Shown here: piece by piece, positions 1 through 8,169 of the stretch | Layout of the letters: each line of letters begins with the position of its first letter | How positions within the stretch are numbered: position 1 is the first letter of the stretch | Source of the DNA: an uncultured Eubacteriales bacterium | GTDB lineage: Bacteria > Bacillota > Clostridia > Peptostreptococcales > Anaerovoracaceae | Length of the DNA: 64,000 bases | Assembly (NCBI GenBank): GCA_902775345.1 | Contig: CACYLW010000003.1 | Span: forward strand, 186,001-250,000 | Direction of reading: 5' to 3' | Notes under the pieces: generated by a model | What the model saw: only the letters and a program-made list of their open reading frames with translations | What the model was told of the DNA's origin: nothing | The model's database searches: none | Made by a program: the position numbers and the translations under genes

Positions 1-1
1 C

Positions 2-445
2 TGGGGTGACGAGGACGCGAGCGATGAAGAGGTGAGGTTTGCCGCAGAGATAGCTCAGGCGACTGAATTCATAGATGAAAGACCGGAAGGCTTCAGCAGG
101 GAGGTATCACAGGGAGGCGCCAACGTTTCCGGCGGCCAGAAACAGAGACTTGCCATAGCGAGAGCTGTGTTGAAAAAGCCGCCGGTGATGATCTTCGACG
201 ACTCATTCTCTGCTCTCGACATGAAGACCGACGTCACTCTCAGAAGGGCGCTTGCTTCCGAAATAGCCGGATGCACTCGCATAATAGTGGCACAGAGAGT
301 AGGTACCATACTGCACGCTGAGCAGATCATAGTGCTCGATGAAGGCAGGATAGTAGGAAAGGGAACCCATAAGGAACTCATGGATTCCTGCAGGATATAC
401 AGGGAGACAGCCGTTTCACAGCTGTCGGAAGCTGCTTTGGCCTGA
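2..445 (+). CDS. ABC exporter half-transporter, C-terminal end (partial)
   Basis: Only the end of the nucleotide-binding domain is present; the gene begins before the window. The signature motif SGGQKQR is encoded near bases 128-150 and the Walker B stretch VMIFDDSFSALD near 186-221. The position normally held by the catalytic Glu after Walker B is Asp (FDDSFSALD), which marks the degenerate-site subunit of heterodimeric exporters such as BmrC/BmrD or TM287/288. The D-loop and an H-loop region (IIVAQR, with Gln instead of the usual His) follow. The stop codon lies 3 bases before the start of the next ABC half, so the two are almost certainly co-translated partners. The substrate, probably a drug or lipid-like compound, cannot be told from the sequence. 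Confidence 0.9.
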   Translation, partial: WGDEDASDEEVRFAAEIAQATEFIDERPEGFSREVSQGGANVSGGQKQRLAIARAVLKKPPVMIFDDSFSALDMKTDVTLRRALASEIAGCTRIIVAQRVGTILHAEQIIVLDEGRIVGKGTHKELMDSCRIYRETAVSQLSEAALA

Positions 446-448
446 TAA

Positions 449-2383
449 ATGACAACGAAAAAAGACAGCAAAACTGAATATATGGCCGGGGAAACAAAGC
501 CCGAAGCGCAGCAGCTGCCTGAAGAAGACCAGCCGCAGACAGGACTGGGCGACGGAAAGAGGCAGAGAAGGCGCGGGGGCGGTCCGAGCAGCATTCTTGC
601 ACCGGGAGAAAAGGCAAAAGACTTCCGCAAGGCTATAAGGGACACGCTCAGTTACATGGGCGGGTATAAGTTTGCAGTTGCTGTCGTTATTGTAGTGTCG
701 GCTGTCGCGACCATTTTCGAAACGGTCGGACCTAAAGTAATGGGGCGCGCTACAACGCTTCTCGCCGAGGGCGTCATGAACAAGGTGCACGGCACCGGCG
801 GCATCGATTTTGAAGCTGTTGCCCATGTGCTTCTCCTGACTCTCGCGCTGTACGCAATAGGCGCGATAGCACAGTATGTACAGGCTCTCATCATGACAAA
901 CGTAACGCAGAAGATCGTTTATAAGATGAGGCGCGATATATCGGAAAAGATAAACCGCATGCCTATAGGCTACTTCGAGCGCGTCCAGACCGGTGAGATA
1001 CTGTCCAGGATCACGAATGACGTGGATACCCTCGGACAGTCGCTCAGCCAGAGCATTTCCAACTTCATATGGGCTATAATAAGCATGGTGGGAATAGTCG
1101 TCGTGATGCTGACTATCAACGTGACGATGACGCTTATAGCGCTCATGGTCATACCGCTGTCGGCTCTGGTCATGGGGGCGCTCATAAAGGTATCCCAGAA
1201 GCACTTTGCCGCCCAGCAGAAATATCTTGGTATAATAGACGGACAGGTGGAAGAGACATTCTCCGGGCATCTGGTAGTCAAGGCTTTCAACAGGGAAGCT
1301 GCGGTCACCGGGGAATTTAACGAGTCCAACGAAAAACTGTATGAATCCGCATGGAAGTCGCAGTTCCTCTCGGGCCTGATGCGCCCGCTTATGAGGATCG
1401 TGAGCAATCTGGGGTATGCCGCGGTGGTAGTCGCGGGAGGGATCTTCTGCGTGAGAGGCGCCATAGGCGTAGGAGACATACAGGCATTCGTCCAGTATGT
1501 CAAAAACATAGGGCAGCCTATACAGGATATCGCACAGATAATGAATCAGGTACAGTCCATGGCAGCGGCAGCGGAGCGAGTATTCGAATTCCTGAACGAG
1601 GAAGAAGAGATCGATGCTCCGGGAGCGGCTGATGAGATGGGTGAGATAAAGGGCGCTGTTGAATTCAGGCATGTGAGATTCGGATATAAGAAAGATCAGC
1701 CGGTAATAAAGGACTTCAGCGCAAAAGTTGAGCCGGGACAGAAGATCGCTATCGTAGGTCCTACGGGCGCCGGCAAGACAACTATGGTAAAATTACTTAT
1801 GAGGTTTTATGATGTGGATGGAGGATCTATCCTGATAGACGGCCATGACATCAGGGAATTCACGCGGGATGAACTTCGCGACAATTTCGCGATGGTTCTT
1901 CAGGACACATGGCTGTTCAGCGGCACCATCAGGGAGAACATCGCTTACGGCAGGGAAGGCGCTACTAACGAAGAGATCATCCGGGCGGCCAAGACGGCCA
2001 AGGCACATCACTTCATAAAGGCACTGCCGGGCGGTTACAAAATGATGCTCAACGAAGATGCGACAAACATTTCCGAAGGGCAGAGACAGCTCCTGACGAT
2101 AGCGCGTGCAGTGCTGGCAGACAAGAGACTATTGATACTGGACGAAGCGACTTCGTCAGTAGATACACGCACAGAAGAAGAGATACAAAAGGCGATGGAC
2201 GCTCTTACCGAAGAAAGGACGAGTTTCATCATCGCGCACAGGCTCTCGACCATTCGGAATGCCGATCTTATTCTCGTAATGGATCACGGCGACATCGTGG
2301 AACAGGGCAAACATGAGGAGCTGCTCGCAAAGGGCGGCGCCTACGCAGAATTATATAACTCACAGTTTGAAGAAGTAGGTTAA
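449..2383 (+). CDS. ABC exporter half-transporter, ATP-binding/permease (catalytic-site partner)
   Basis: A 644-residue type IV exporter half. After a polar N-terminal tail of about 60 residues come the membrane-spanning helices (about 70-350) and the nucleotide-binding domain. Walker A GPTGAGKTT is near residues 437-445, the signature reads SEGQRQ near 545, and Walker B LLILDEATSSVD near 564-575 has the catalytic Glu; the switch His is in IIAHRLST. The altered signature (SEGQ rather than SGGQ) together with the Asp in the partner's Walker B means one composite ATP site is degenerate and one is canonical, as known for heterodimeric exporters. The pair should export an amphipathic compound across the cytoplasmic membrane; the substrate is unknown. 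Confidence 0.92.
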   Translation: MTTKKDSKTEYMAGETKPEAQQLPEEDQPQTGLGDGKRQRRRGGGPSSILAPGEKAKDFRKAIRDTLSYMGGYKFAVAVVIVVSAVATIFETVGPKVMGRATTLLAEGVMNKVHGTGGIDFEAVAHVLLLTLALYAIGAIAQYVQALIMTNVTQKIVYKMRRDISEKINRMPIGYFERVQTGEILSRITNDVDTLGQSLSQSISNFIWAIISMVGIVVVMLTINVTMTLIALMVIPLSALVMGALIKVSQKHFAAQQKYLGIIDGQVEETFSGHLVVKAFNREAAVTGEFNESNEKLYESAWKSQFLSGLMRPLMRIVSNLGYAAVVVAGGIFCVRGAIGVGDIQAFVQYVKNIGQPIQDIAQIMNQVQSMAAAAERVFEFLNEEEEIDAPGAADEMGEIKGAVEFRHVRFGYKKDQPVIKDFSAKVEPGQKIAIVGPTGAGKTTMVKLLMRFYDVDGGSILIDGHDIREFTRDELRDNFAMVLQDTWLFSGTIRENIAYGREGATNEEIIRAAKTAKAHHFIKALPGGYKMMLNEDATNISEGQRQLLTIARAVLADKRLLILDEATSSVDTRTEEEIQKAMDALTEERTSFIIAHRLSTIRNADLILVMDHGDIVEQGKHEELLAKGGAYAELYNSQFEEVG

Positions 2384-2399
2384 AGAAAGGCGGACAAAC

Positions 2400-4106
2400 A
2401 TGAGAAATTACAGAGAAGAGTATGAGTATTGGCTTGCGTCAGATGTAGTTGACGAAAAGACAAAGGAAGAACTCAGAGCGCTCGAAGGCAATGACCTTGA
2501 GATCGAAGGCAGATTCAAGGCCATGCTTACCTTCGGAACAGCAGGTCTGAGAGGAATTATGGGAGCCGGTATCGGCATGATGAACGTCTATACCGTAAGA
2601 TATGCGACACAGGGTCTTGCCAATCTCATAATCGCCAAAGGCGGCCAGATCGGCGGAGATTCACCTGAAGGAAACGGCGTTGCGATCGCTCATGACTCGA
2701 GAAACAACTCGAGGCTGTTCGCTGAAGAGGCAGCAGCAGTGCTTGCCGCAAACGGCATAAAGGCGTACATCTTCGATGACATGCGTCCTACACCTGAGCT
2801 TTCGTTCGCAGTAAGAGAGACCGGCTCGATCGCAGGGATCAACATCACTGCAAGCCACAACCCTAAGGAGTATAACGGTTATAAGGCGTACTGGGCAGAC
2901 GGCGCTCAGCTCGGACCTGAGCACGCAGACGTAGTATCCGCAGAGATAGCAAAAGTCGATATCTTCAAGGATGTAAAGACGATGGACTATAACAAGGCTT
3001 TAGCTGAAGGGCTTGTTGAGATCCTCGGCGATGAGATGGACGAGACATACATCGGCAAGGTAATGGAGACTTCGATCACACGCAAGTACATCGATCAGGT
3101 TGCGAAAGACATGAAGATCGTCTTCACTCCTTTCCACGGCGCGGGCTACAAGCTGGTTCCTGAGATCCTCAGAAGACAGGGCTACGGAGCAATAATCCCT
3201 GTTGAAGAGCAGATGGTTCCGGACGGAAACTTCCCGACCGTAAAATCGCCAAACCCTGAAAACACTGAAGGCTTCGCGCTTGCCATCGAGTACGCGAAGA
3301 AGAATGACGCGGAGCTCGTCATCGGCGTAGACCCTGACAGCGACAGATGCGGAGCAGTCGTAAAGGCAAAAGACGGATACAAGATCCTTTCGGGCAACCA
3401 GGAAGCCTGCCTCATGCTCGACTACATCTTTACAGTCAGAAAAGAGCTCGGCACGATGCCTGAAAAGCCGTTCGTCTGCAAGTCCATCGTTTCGACGGTC
3501 ATGGCTGACAAGATCGCGGCAGACAACGGAGTAAAAATGTACGACGTTCTGACAGGATTCAAGTTCATCGGCGAGAAGATCAAGGATCTCGACGAGAACG
3601 GCGATGAGCACTTCCTCTTCGGATTCGAGGAAAGCATCGGATTCCTCGGCGGCTCATACGCAAGAGACAAGGATGCCGTATACGCAGCGATGATGATGGC
3701 TGAAATGGCATGCTACTACAAGGCGCAGGGCATGTCGGTCTATGACGGACTCATGGCTCTTTATGAGAAGTACGGATATTTCGTAGAGAATACAGAATCC
3801 ACAGTATTTGAGGGATTTGATTCTGCCGAGAGAAGAGAAGCCGTAATGGCCCGCATCAGAGAGAATGCACCGGATGAGATCGGCCTCAAGGTCGAGGGCG
3901 TAACGGACTATCTCGGAGACGTTCCTGGATTCACAAAGAGCAACGTGCTCTTCTATAAGCTTGCGGATGGATGCGCTGTTGCAGTCAGGCCATCGGGAAC
4001 AGAGCCTAAGATCAAGACTTATGTAATGGCTCAGGGCGCAACAGCAGAAGAAGCAGAGAAGAACCGCAAGGCAGTAAGAGAAGCTGTAGACGCTCTGCTC
4101 GCATAA
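2400..4106 (+). CDS. pgcA: Phosphoglucomutase / phosphomannomutase family
   Basis: A 568-residue alpha-D-phosphohexomutase that should interconvert glucose 1-phosphate and glucose 6-phosphate, feeding UDP-glucose and envelope sugars from glycolysis. The phosphoserine loop TASHNPKEYNGYK is near residue 150, the metal-binding loop GVDPDSDRCGA near 310, and the phosphate-binding loop RPSGTEPKIKTY near the C-terminus. The length fits the long Gram-positive PgcA type rather than the roughly 450-residue ManB/GlmM type. A GAAAGGCGG ribosome site precedes the ATG. It lies 16 bases after the ABC exporter and 31 bases before the next gene, so co-transcription is possible. Sugar specificity (glucose or mannose) is not proved by the sequence. 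Confidence 0.93.
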   Translation: MRNYREEYEYWLASDVVDEKTKEELRALEGNDLEIEGRFKAMLTFGTAGLRGIMGAGIGMMNVYTVRYATQGLANLIIAKGGQIGGDSPEGNGVAIAHDSRNNSRLFAEEAAAVLAANGIKAYIFDDMRPTPELSFAVRETGSIAGINITASHNPKEYNGYKAYWADGAQLGPEHADVVSAEIAKVDIFKDVKTMDYNKALAEGLVEILGDEMDETYIGKVMETSITRKYIDQVAKDMKIVFTPFHGAGYKLVPEILRRQGYGAIIPVEEQMVPDGNFPTVKSPNPENTEGFALAIEYAKKNDAELVIGVDPDSDRCGAVVKAKDGYKILSGNQEACLMLDYIFTVRKELGTMPEKPFVCKSIVSTVMADKIAADNGVKMYDVLTGFKFIGEKIKDLDENGDEHFLFGFEESIGFLGGSYARDKDAVYAAMMMAEMACYYKAQGMSVYDGLMALYEKYGYFVENTESTVFEGFDSAERREAVMARIRENAPDEIGLKVEGVTDYLGDVPGFTKSNVLFYKLADGCAVAVRPSGTEPKIKTYVMAQGATAEEAEKNRKAVREAVDALLA

Positions 4107-4137
4107 AAAACCGTATTAGAAGGAGATCTTATCTCAC

Positions 4138-5220
4138 ATGAAAGAAGATAAAGCGATTACCGCAGTCGGTGTCCTTGCAGTGATCCTGGGGCTGCTCATG
4201 ATGTCTGTAGGCAGATTCATCATGGGCGGCATAACCCTGCTGCTGGCGTTCGGTATATTCTGGAACCGCGGCGGAGGAACGCGTAATGACCGCAGCATTT
4301 ATGAAAAGGTCGTAAAGACGGATATGAGCATAGATGAGATCTATGAGAAGCTCAAAGATCTCGACACTCCGCTCGGCAGACCGTGGATAGCTGAACACAA
4401 AGGCTTCCCGGGTGACAGCATCGTATTCGGACCCTGCAGTTTCAAGGACTGTGTTGTGATTTCGCGTGTAAAAAACAACATCGATGTAAAACACGTCACC
4501 AGGCTCGAGAACATCATAAGAAAAGAGGAAGACGAATACCGCTTCGAAAACCTAGTGGATACAAATGAAGCAGAAGTGACGCCTGCCAGATATGCCGTAT
4601 TTGCGGGGTTCAAACTTGCTTCCGTGATGCTTGTAAGGCATCTCGCAGAGCTGATCGGGAAGATGAGCGGTGAAAGAGGCGCGGCTGTACCGGAAGACCT
4701 CGATATGTACAGGTTTTACTATCACAACTCCTCAGAAGGGTACTTCAGGGACTCTGACGGCAATGACGTTCTCAGGGTGGAGACTTCGCTGCGGCCGTTC
4801 ACGGCTAAGGTGCTTGACACTGACGGCAATGAGATGGCTTCGGTAGTGCCTCACGCCTTTGACAAGAAGGGCTATCCTCTGGAATCAGCCGGTTTTGAAC
4901 TGTTCTCTGACGGTGAACACTTCGGTGAGATCAAAAGGTTCAGGGACTCCGGCGGAGAGGGCTTCGTAGCTGATACTGATGCAGGAGTTTTCAGGATCAG
5001 CCTTTTCCCGTCATGCATGAAGGCAAGGATATCCAACAACTACACGATAGAGCACGAGGGGAAGCTTAAGGCTGTCATCGGGGGTTCACCTAATCTTCTG
5101 TTTGACGAATACGGCAGGTGCAGAAACGACATCATAAATTCCTACGATGACGATTATCTGGTGTTTTATGCGATCGCTGAAGTATTCATTCTTACGAACA
5201 ACAGCAAGTTCCTTAAATAG
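4138..5220 (+). CDS. Uncharacterised membrane-anchored protein
   Basis: A 360-residue protein of no family I recognise. Two hydrophobic segments lie at the N-terminus (about residues 7-25 and 29-41), followed by a soluble, acidic region of about 310 residues. There is no signal cleavage site, so the soluble part is probably held at the membrane by a hairpin anchor. The middle contains a DSDGNDVLRVETSLRPF segment that reads like a beta-rich scramblase/LURP-one-like fold, but this is only an impression. AGAAGGAG lies upstream of the ATG. It follows pgcA closely and is followed by a promoter for the stress protein gene, so it probably ends the upstream operon. Confidence 0.8.
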   Translation: MKEDKAITAVGVLAVILGLLMMSVGRFIMGGITLLLAFGIFWNRGGGTRNDRSIYEKVVKTDMSIDEIYEKLKDLDTPLGRPWIAEHKGFPGDSIVFGPCSFKDCVVISRVKNNIDVKHVTRLENIIRKEEDEYRFENLVDTNEAEVTPARYAVFAGFKLASVMLVRHLAELIGKMSGERGAAVPEDLDMYRFYYHNSSEGYFRDSDGNDVLRVETSLRPFTAKVLDTDGNEMASVVPHAFDKKGYPLESAGFELFSDGEHFGEIKRFRDSGGEGFVADTDAGVFRISLFPSCMKARISNNYTIEHEGKLKAVIGGSPNLLFDEYGRCRNDIINSYDDDYLVFYAIAEVFILTNNSKFLK

Positions 5221-5231
5221 GATTAATTAAA

Positions 5232-5261
5232 TTGATATATTCAATATCAGCGTGATACAAT
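5232..5261 (+). promoter_or_regulatory. Predicted sigma-A promoter for the Usp gene
   Basis: TTGATA (5232-5237) and TACAAT (5256-5261) are separated by 18 bases in an AT-rich gap between the membrane protein and the stress protein gene. The start codon lies about 35 bases downstream of the expected start of transcription, with AGAGGA before it. No operator is evident. Confidence 0.5.
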
Positions 5262-5302
5262 TAATCAGTTAAAATATTGGGAATATAGAAGAGGACAAAC
5301 TG

Positions 5303-6433
5303 ATGAAAAAGATACTCATCCCGATCGAAGAAACACAGAGGAGTCTGAAAGCGGTCGCATATGTTAAGAAGCACTATACGCCTGAAGAGGCTGAGATAGT
5401 GCTCATGATGATAGATGAGAGACTCGGATATTCAGTAAGGACCGATGTAGAAAGTGCTGCAATCAAGCAGCTCGATGAGAAGCTCGATCTCATAGCCGAA
5501 GCATTCGAAGGATACAAGGTAACCAAGCTGTCTGCTGTCGGAAAGGCAGGCGTGAGGATAACCAGAGCTGTACGCGAGACCGGAGCAGATCTTGTAATAA
5601 TGACAAAGTCTTCCAAGGAAGACATGCTCAACTCCATCGGAACGACTGCCGAGTACGTGATAAACAACTCGCCTTGCGATGTAATTATCGTGAGCGAGCA
5701 GGCCGGCTCACGCAATGAGTACAGAGGACTCGTCTACAAGACGGCAAGGGGGACTGTCAATCTCAGAGGACAGCTGGGTGACAAGCAGAGCGAATGCCTC
5801 CTCCCGAGTGTCAATCAGGACTGCATATATCACATAAACGTTACGGTAGGAAAGATCAGATTCTTCCACACCGCTTATAATCCGGATACCAGAAACTGGG
5901 ATCTCCCGCCTATCCCGGGACAGGATGTAACGCTTGACATAGCTGCCGGTGAGACAAGAGACATTCTCGTCAAGGCTGACAGCACTGACGGCAAGGCAGA
6001 CAGGATCAGGATAGTCAACAGGGATATGAGAAAGGAAGCGGTGTTCGATTTCAGGATCACAGCTGCTCCTGAGAATCACGAACCGGAACCGGAGCCTGAA
6101 GAAAAAGAGAAGACGCCTTTCGAGAAGAGAGCAACGCTTGAAGTTCCTAGAACAGGCATTCCGAAGGACTTTGAAGCCCCTGAGGTGCCTACGTTCGTTG
6201 CAGAGGCAAGAGCTGAGTTCGATGCTCTTGAAAAGGAAGTTGCTGATGCGGCAGCAGCGGCTGTGGATGCGGTCTCAAAACACGAGGAAGCACCGGCTGT
6301 ACCGGCAGAAACTAAAGTATATGACGCATCGAGCTTCGTAGACTATCTGGTGGAAGAGATCAAAAACGAAGAAGCCGCAAGCGGATCATTCAAGGATCCT
6401 GATACGATGTTCTCGGTAGAGATAAACGAATAG
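5303..6433 (+). CDS. Universal stress protein domain protein with long C-terminal extension
   Basis: A 376-residue protein. Residues 1-137 form a UspA-type alpha/beta domain (MKKILIPIEETQRS at the start, a GKAGVRITRAVRETGADLVIM stretch, and SPCDVIIVS at the end). Residues about 140-252 are a beta-rich region that I do not recognise, and the rest is an acidic, alanine- and proline-rich tail (EPEPEPEEKEKTPFEKR and beyond). The canonical Usp ATP-binding loop G-x2-G-x9-G-(S/T) is not clear; the equivalent region reads SIGTTAEYVINNSP. Usp proteins act in stress survival or signalling in the cytoplasm. The extension may be a protein-interaction arm. A likely single-gene unit with its own promoter. 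Confidence 0.8.
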   Translation: MKKILIPIEETQRSLKAVAYVKKHYTPEEAEIVLMMIDERLGYSVRTDVESAAIKQLDEKLDLIAEAFEGYKVTKLSAVGKAGVRITRAVRETGADLVIMTKSSKEDMLNSIGTTAEYVINNSPCDVIIVSEQAGSRNEYRGLVYKTARGTVNLRGQLGDKQSECLLPSVNQDCIYHINVTVGKIRFFHTAYNPDTRNWDLPPIPGQDVTLDIAAGETRDILVKADSTDGKADRIRIVNRDMRKEAVFDFRITAAPENHEPEPEPEEKEKTPFEKRATLEVPRTGIPKDFEAPEVPTFVAEARAEFDALEKEVADAAAAAVDAVSKHEEAPAVPAETKVYDASSFVDYLVEEIKNEEAASGSFKDPDTMFSVEINE

Positions 6434-6459
6434 CACACCTGCCGCGGATCCGCGCCGGA

Positions 6460-6488
6460 TTGACAGATGCACGGCGTAATGGTATCCT
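6460..6488 (+). promoter_or_regulatory. Predicted strong promoter for scfA
   Basis: A perfect -35 TTGACA (6460-6465) and a -10 TATCCT (6483-6488) are spaced by 17 bases; TG at 6480-6481 gives an extended -10 (TGGTATCCT). The scfA ATG is about 27 bases beyond the expected transcription start and has a good CGGAGGAATTC ribosome site. Confidence 0.65.
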
Positions 6489-6521
6489 ACATGAGGGACA
6501 AAACAGACGGAGGAATTCAAA

Positions 6522-6671
6522 ATGAAGAGAATCAAGACTATAACAACAAGAGATATGGCTGAGTCAAAGGTCACCGGCGGATGCGGTGAGTGCCAGACTT
6601 CGTGTCAGTCTGCAAGCAAGACTTCCTGCAGCGTTGCAAATCAGCACTGCGAGCAGCGCAAGGAAAAGTAA
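6522..6671 (+). CDS. scfA: SCIFF-family ribosomal peptide precursor, five-cysteine variant
   Basis: A 49-residue peptide beginning MKRIKTITTRDM and containing the hallmark GGCGECQTSCQSA and KTSCSVANQHCE blocks. This is the SCIFF (six cysteines in forty-five) family of Clostridia, whose precursor is modified by the radical SAM maturase encoded next to it. Cysteines are at 21, 24, 28, 36 and 43. The usual fourth cysteine (residue 32, in SACKTSC) is Ser (codon AGC), and residue 37, which is Thr in characterised homologues, is also Ser. From memory of the CteA and Tte1186a work, the known thioether joins Cys32 to Thr37, so this precursor lacks both partners. The gene has its own promoter, a strong ribosome site and a terminator before scfB. 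Confidence 0.93.
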   Translation: MKRIKTITTRDMAESKVTGGCGECQTSCQSASKTSCSVANQHCEQRKEK

Positions 6672-6682
6672 GATGCTTACGG

Positions 6683-6714
6683 CGGCGCTGCATGATGCAG
6701 CGCCGTTTTTCTTT
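6683..6714 (+). terminator. Intrinsic terminator / attenuator between scfA and scfB
   Basis: A perfect 10-base-pair stem CGGCGCTGCA (6683-6692) / TGCAGCGCCG (6696-6705) with a three-base loop TGA is followed by TTTTTCTTTT. It lies 11 bases after the scfA stop and 22 bases before scfB, so partial read-through would give much more peptide than maturase message. Confidence 0.9.
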
Positions 6715-6735
6715 TGCCTCACTTAGGGGAAAGCA

Positions 6736-8154
6736 ATGATACATCAATACATTTTAAACGGATATAATATGGTAATAGACGCCGCAAGCGGCGCGGTCCA
6801 TTCGGTGGATGAGGTAGCTTACGATGCGATACAGAAGCTGGATGAAGAGGTGACCGGTGCCGGTGCAGGCGCTGCTTTCAGTGACAGCGGGCTCATTGAC
6901 CGGATCGCATCAGAGATCTCACGGAAGCACGGGATCAGCGAAGACGATGCGAAGGAGACTCTGGGTGATATAGCAGAGCTTCATGAGCAGGGCCTGCTCT
7001 GGTCTGAGGATCCTTTTGAGCAGGCAGCCGATGAGATCAAGATCAGGCAGTCGGTGCTCAAGGCGATCTGCCTTCACGTAGCTCACGGATGCAACATGGA
7101 CTGCGAATACTGCTTCGCCGGAAAAGGCGATTACAGCGGCAAGAGCGGCATCATGAGCGCGGAAGTCGGAAAGCGCGCCCTTGATTATCTTGTGGAGCAT
7201 TCCGGCACCCGCAGGCATCTTGAAGTGGACTTCTTCGGAGGGGAACCTCTCATAAACTGGGATGTCTGCAAGGAGATAGTCGCTTACGGAAGAGAACTGG
7301 AGAAGAAGCATAACAAGATCTTCAACTTCACGCTGACCACAAACGGAGTGCTTATCGATGACGATGTCATAGACTTCACGAACCGCGAGATGGGCAATGT
7401 GGTGCTCAGCATGGACGGAAGACGTGATACTCATGACCGCATGAGGCACAGCAAGACAGGCGGCGGTACTTACGACATGATAATGGACAATTTCAGGGCT
7501 CTGGTAGATTCACGCCTTGAAAACGCTGAAAGATCTTCCGAGTACTACATGCGCGGAACATACACCGCTTACAACAAGGACTTCGCGGCTGATGTGATCG
7601 CGATGGCTGACCTGGGGTTCAGAGAGACATCGATAGAGCCGGTAGTATCGGATCCCGATGTACCGTACGCGCTTCACGAGGAGGATCTTCCTAAGCTATA
7701 TGAAGAATATGAGAAACTGGCTCTGGAGATGCTCGCAAGAGAGGAGCGTGGCGAGGGCTTCAGCTTCTATCACTATACGGTAGATCTTACGGGAGGTCCG
7801 TGCATTTACAAGCGGGTCGCAGGGTGCGGAGTTGCTACTGAATACCTCGCGGTCACACCAACCGGAGACCTTTACCCATGCCACCAGTTCGTAGGCGACG
7901 ACAACATGATAGTCGGCAATATATATGACGGGATAACCCATCCTGAGACGGTCGGCATTTTCAGCAGCGGCAATAATATATACACACGTGACGATTGTAA
8001 AAACTGCTGGGCAAGACTGTACTGCGCCGGAGGATGCGCGGCAAACAATTACCATTCAAACGGAGATATCAACAAAGTTTACCGGTTCGGCTGCAAACTC
8101 CACAGAAAGCGTATCGAATGCGCTCTGATGATGGCGGCTGCGCGTGAAAAATGA
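6736..8154 (+). CDS. scfB: SCIFF radical SAM maturase (SPASM family)
   Basis: A 472-residue radical SAM enzyme. The N-terminal region (about 1-95) resembles the peptide-recognition part of SCIFF maturases (MIHQYILNGYNMVIDAAS). The SAM-cluster motif CNMDCEYC places cysteines at 119, 123 and 126, followed by the FFGGEPL motif. The C-terminal SPASM region (about 355-460) holds many cysteines (CIYKRVAGCG, YPCHQF, CKNCWARLYCAGGCAA, FGCKL) for auxiliary iron-sulphur clusters. Family members cross-link a Cys sulphur to a nearby residue of the peptide. It follows scfA through the attenuator. All cluster cysteines appear intact even though the peptide has lost the usual donor Cys, so the enzyme is not obviously decayed. 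AGGGGA precedes the ATG. Confidence 0.94.
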   Translation: MIHQYILNGYNMVIDAASGAVHSVDEVAYDAIQKLDEEVTGAGAGAAFSDSGLIDRIASEISRKHGISEDDAKETLGDIAELHEQGLLWSEDPFEQAADEIKIRQSVLKAICLHVAHGCNMDCEYCFAGKGDYSGKSGIMSAEVGKRALDYLVEHSGTRRHLEVDFFGGEPLINWDVCKEIVAYGRELEKKHNKIFNFTLTTNGVLIDDDVIDFTNREMGNVVLSMDGRRDTHDRMRHSKTGGGTYDMIMDNFRALVDSRLENAERSSEYYMRGTYTAYNKDFAADVIAMADLGFRETSIEPVVSDPDVPYALHEEDLPKLYEEYEKLALEMLAREERGEGFSFYHYTVDLTGGPCIYKRVAGCGVATEYLAVTPTGDLYPCHQFVGDDNMIVGNIYDGITHPETVGIFSSGNNIYTRDDCKNCWARLYCAGGCAANNYHSNGDINKVYRFGCKLHRKRIECALMMAAAREK

Positions 8155-8169
8155 TACAATTAAATATCT

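Noticed and set aside
416-1672. 418-codon open frame on the - strand opposite the ABC exporter
   Set aside because: Cys/His/Tyr-rich, low-sense translation antisense to a conserved transporter; no start context.
6443-6454. 12-base palindrome CGCGGATCCGCG after the Usp gene
   Set aside because: No loop, no T run and no second copy nearby; too short to call a terminator or operator.
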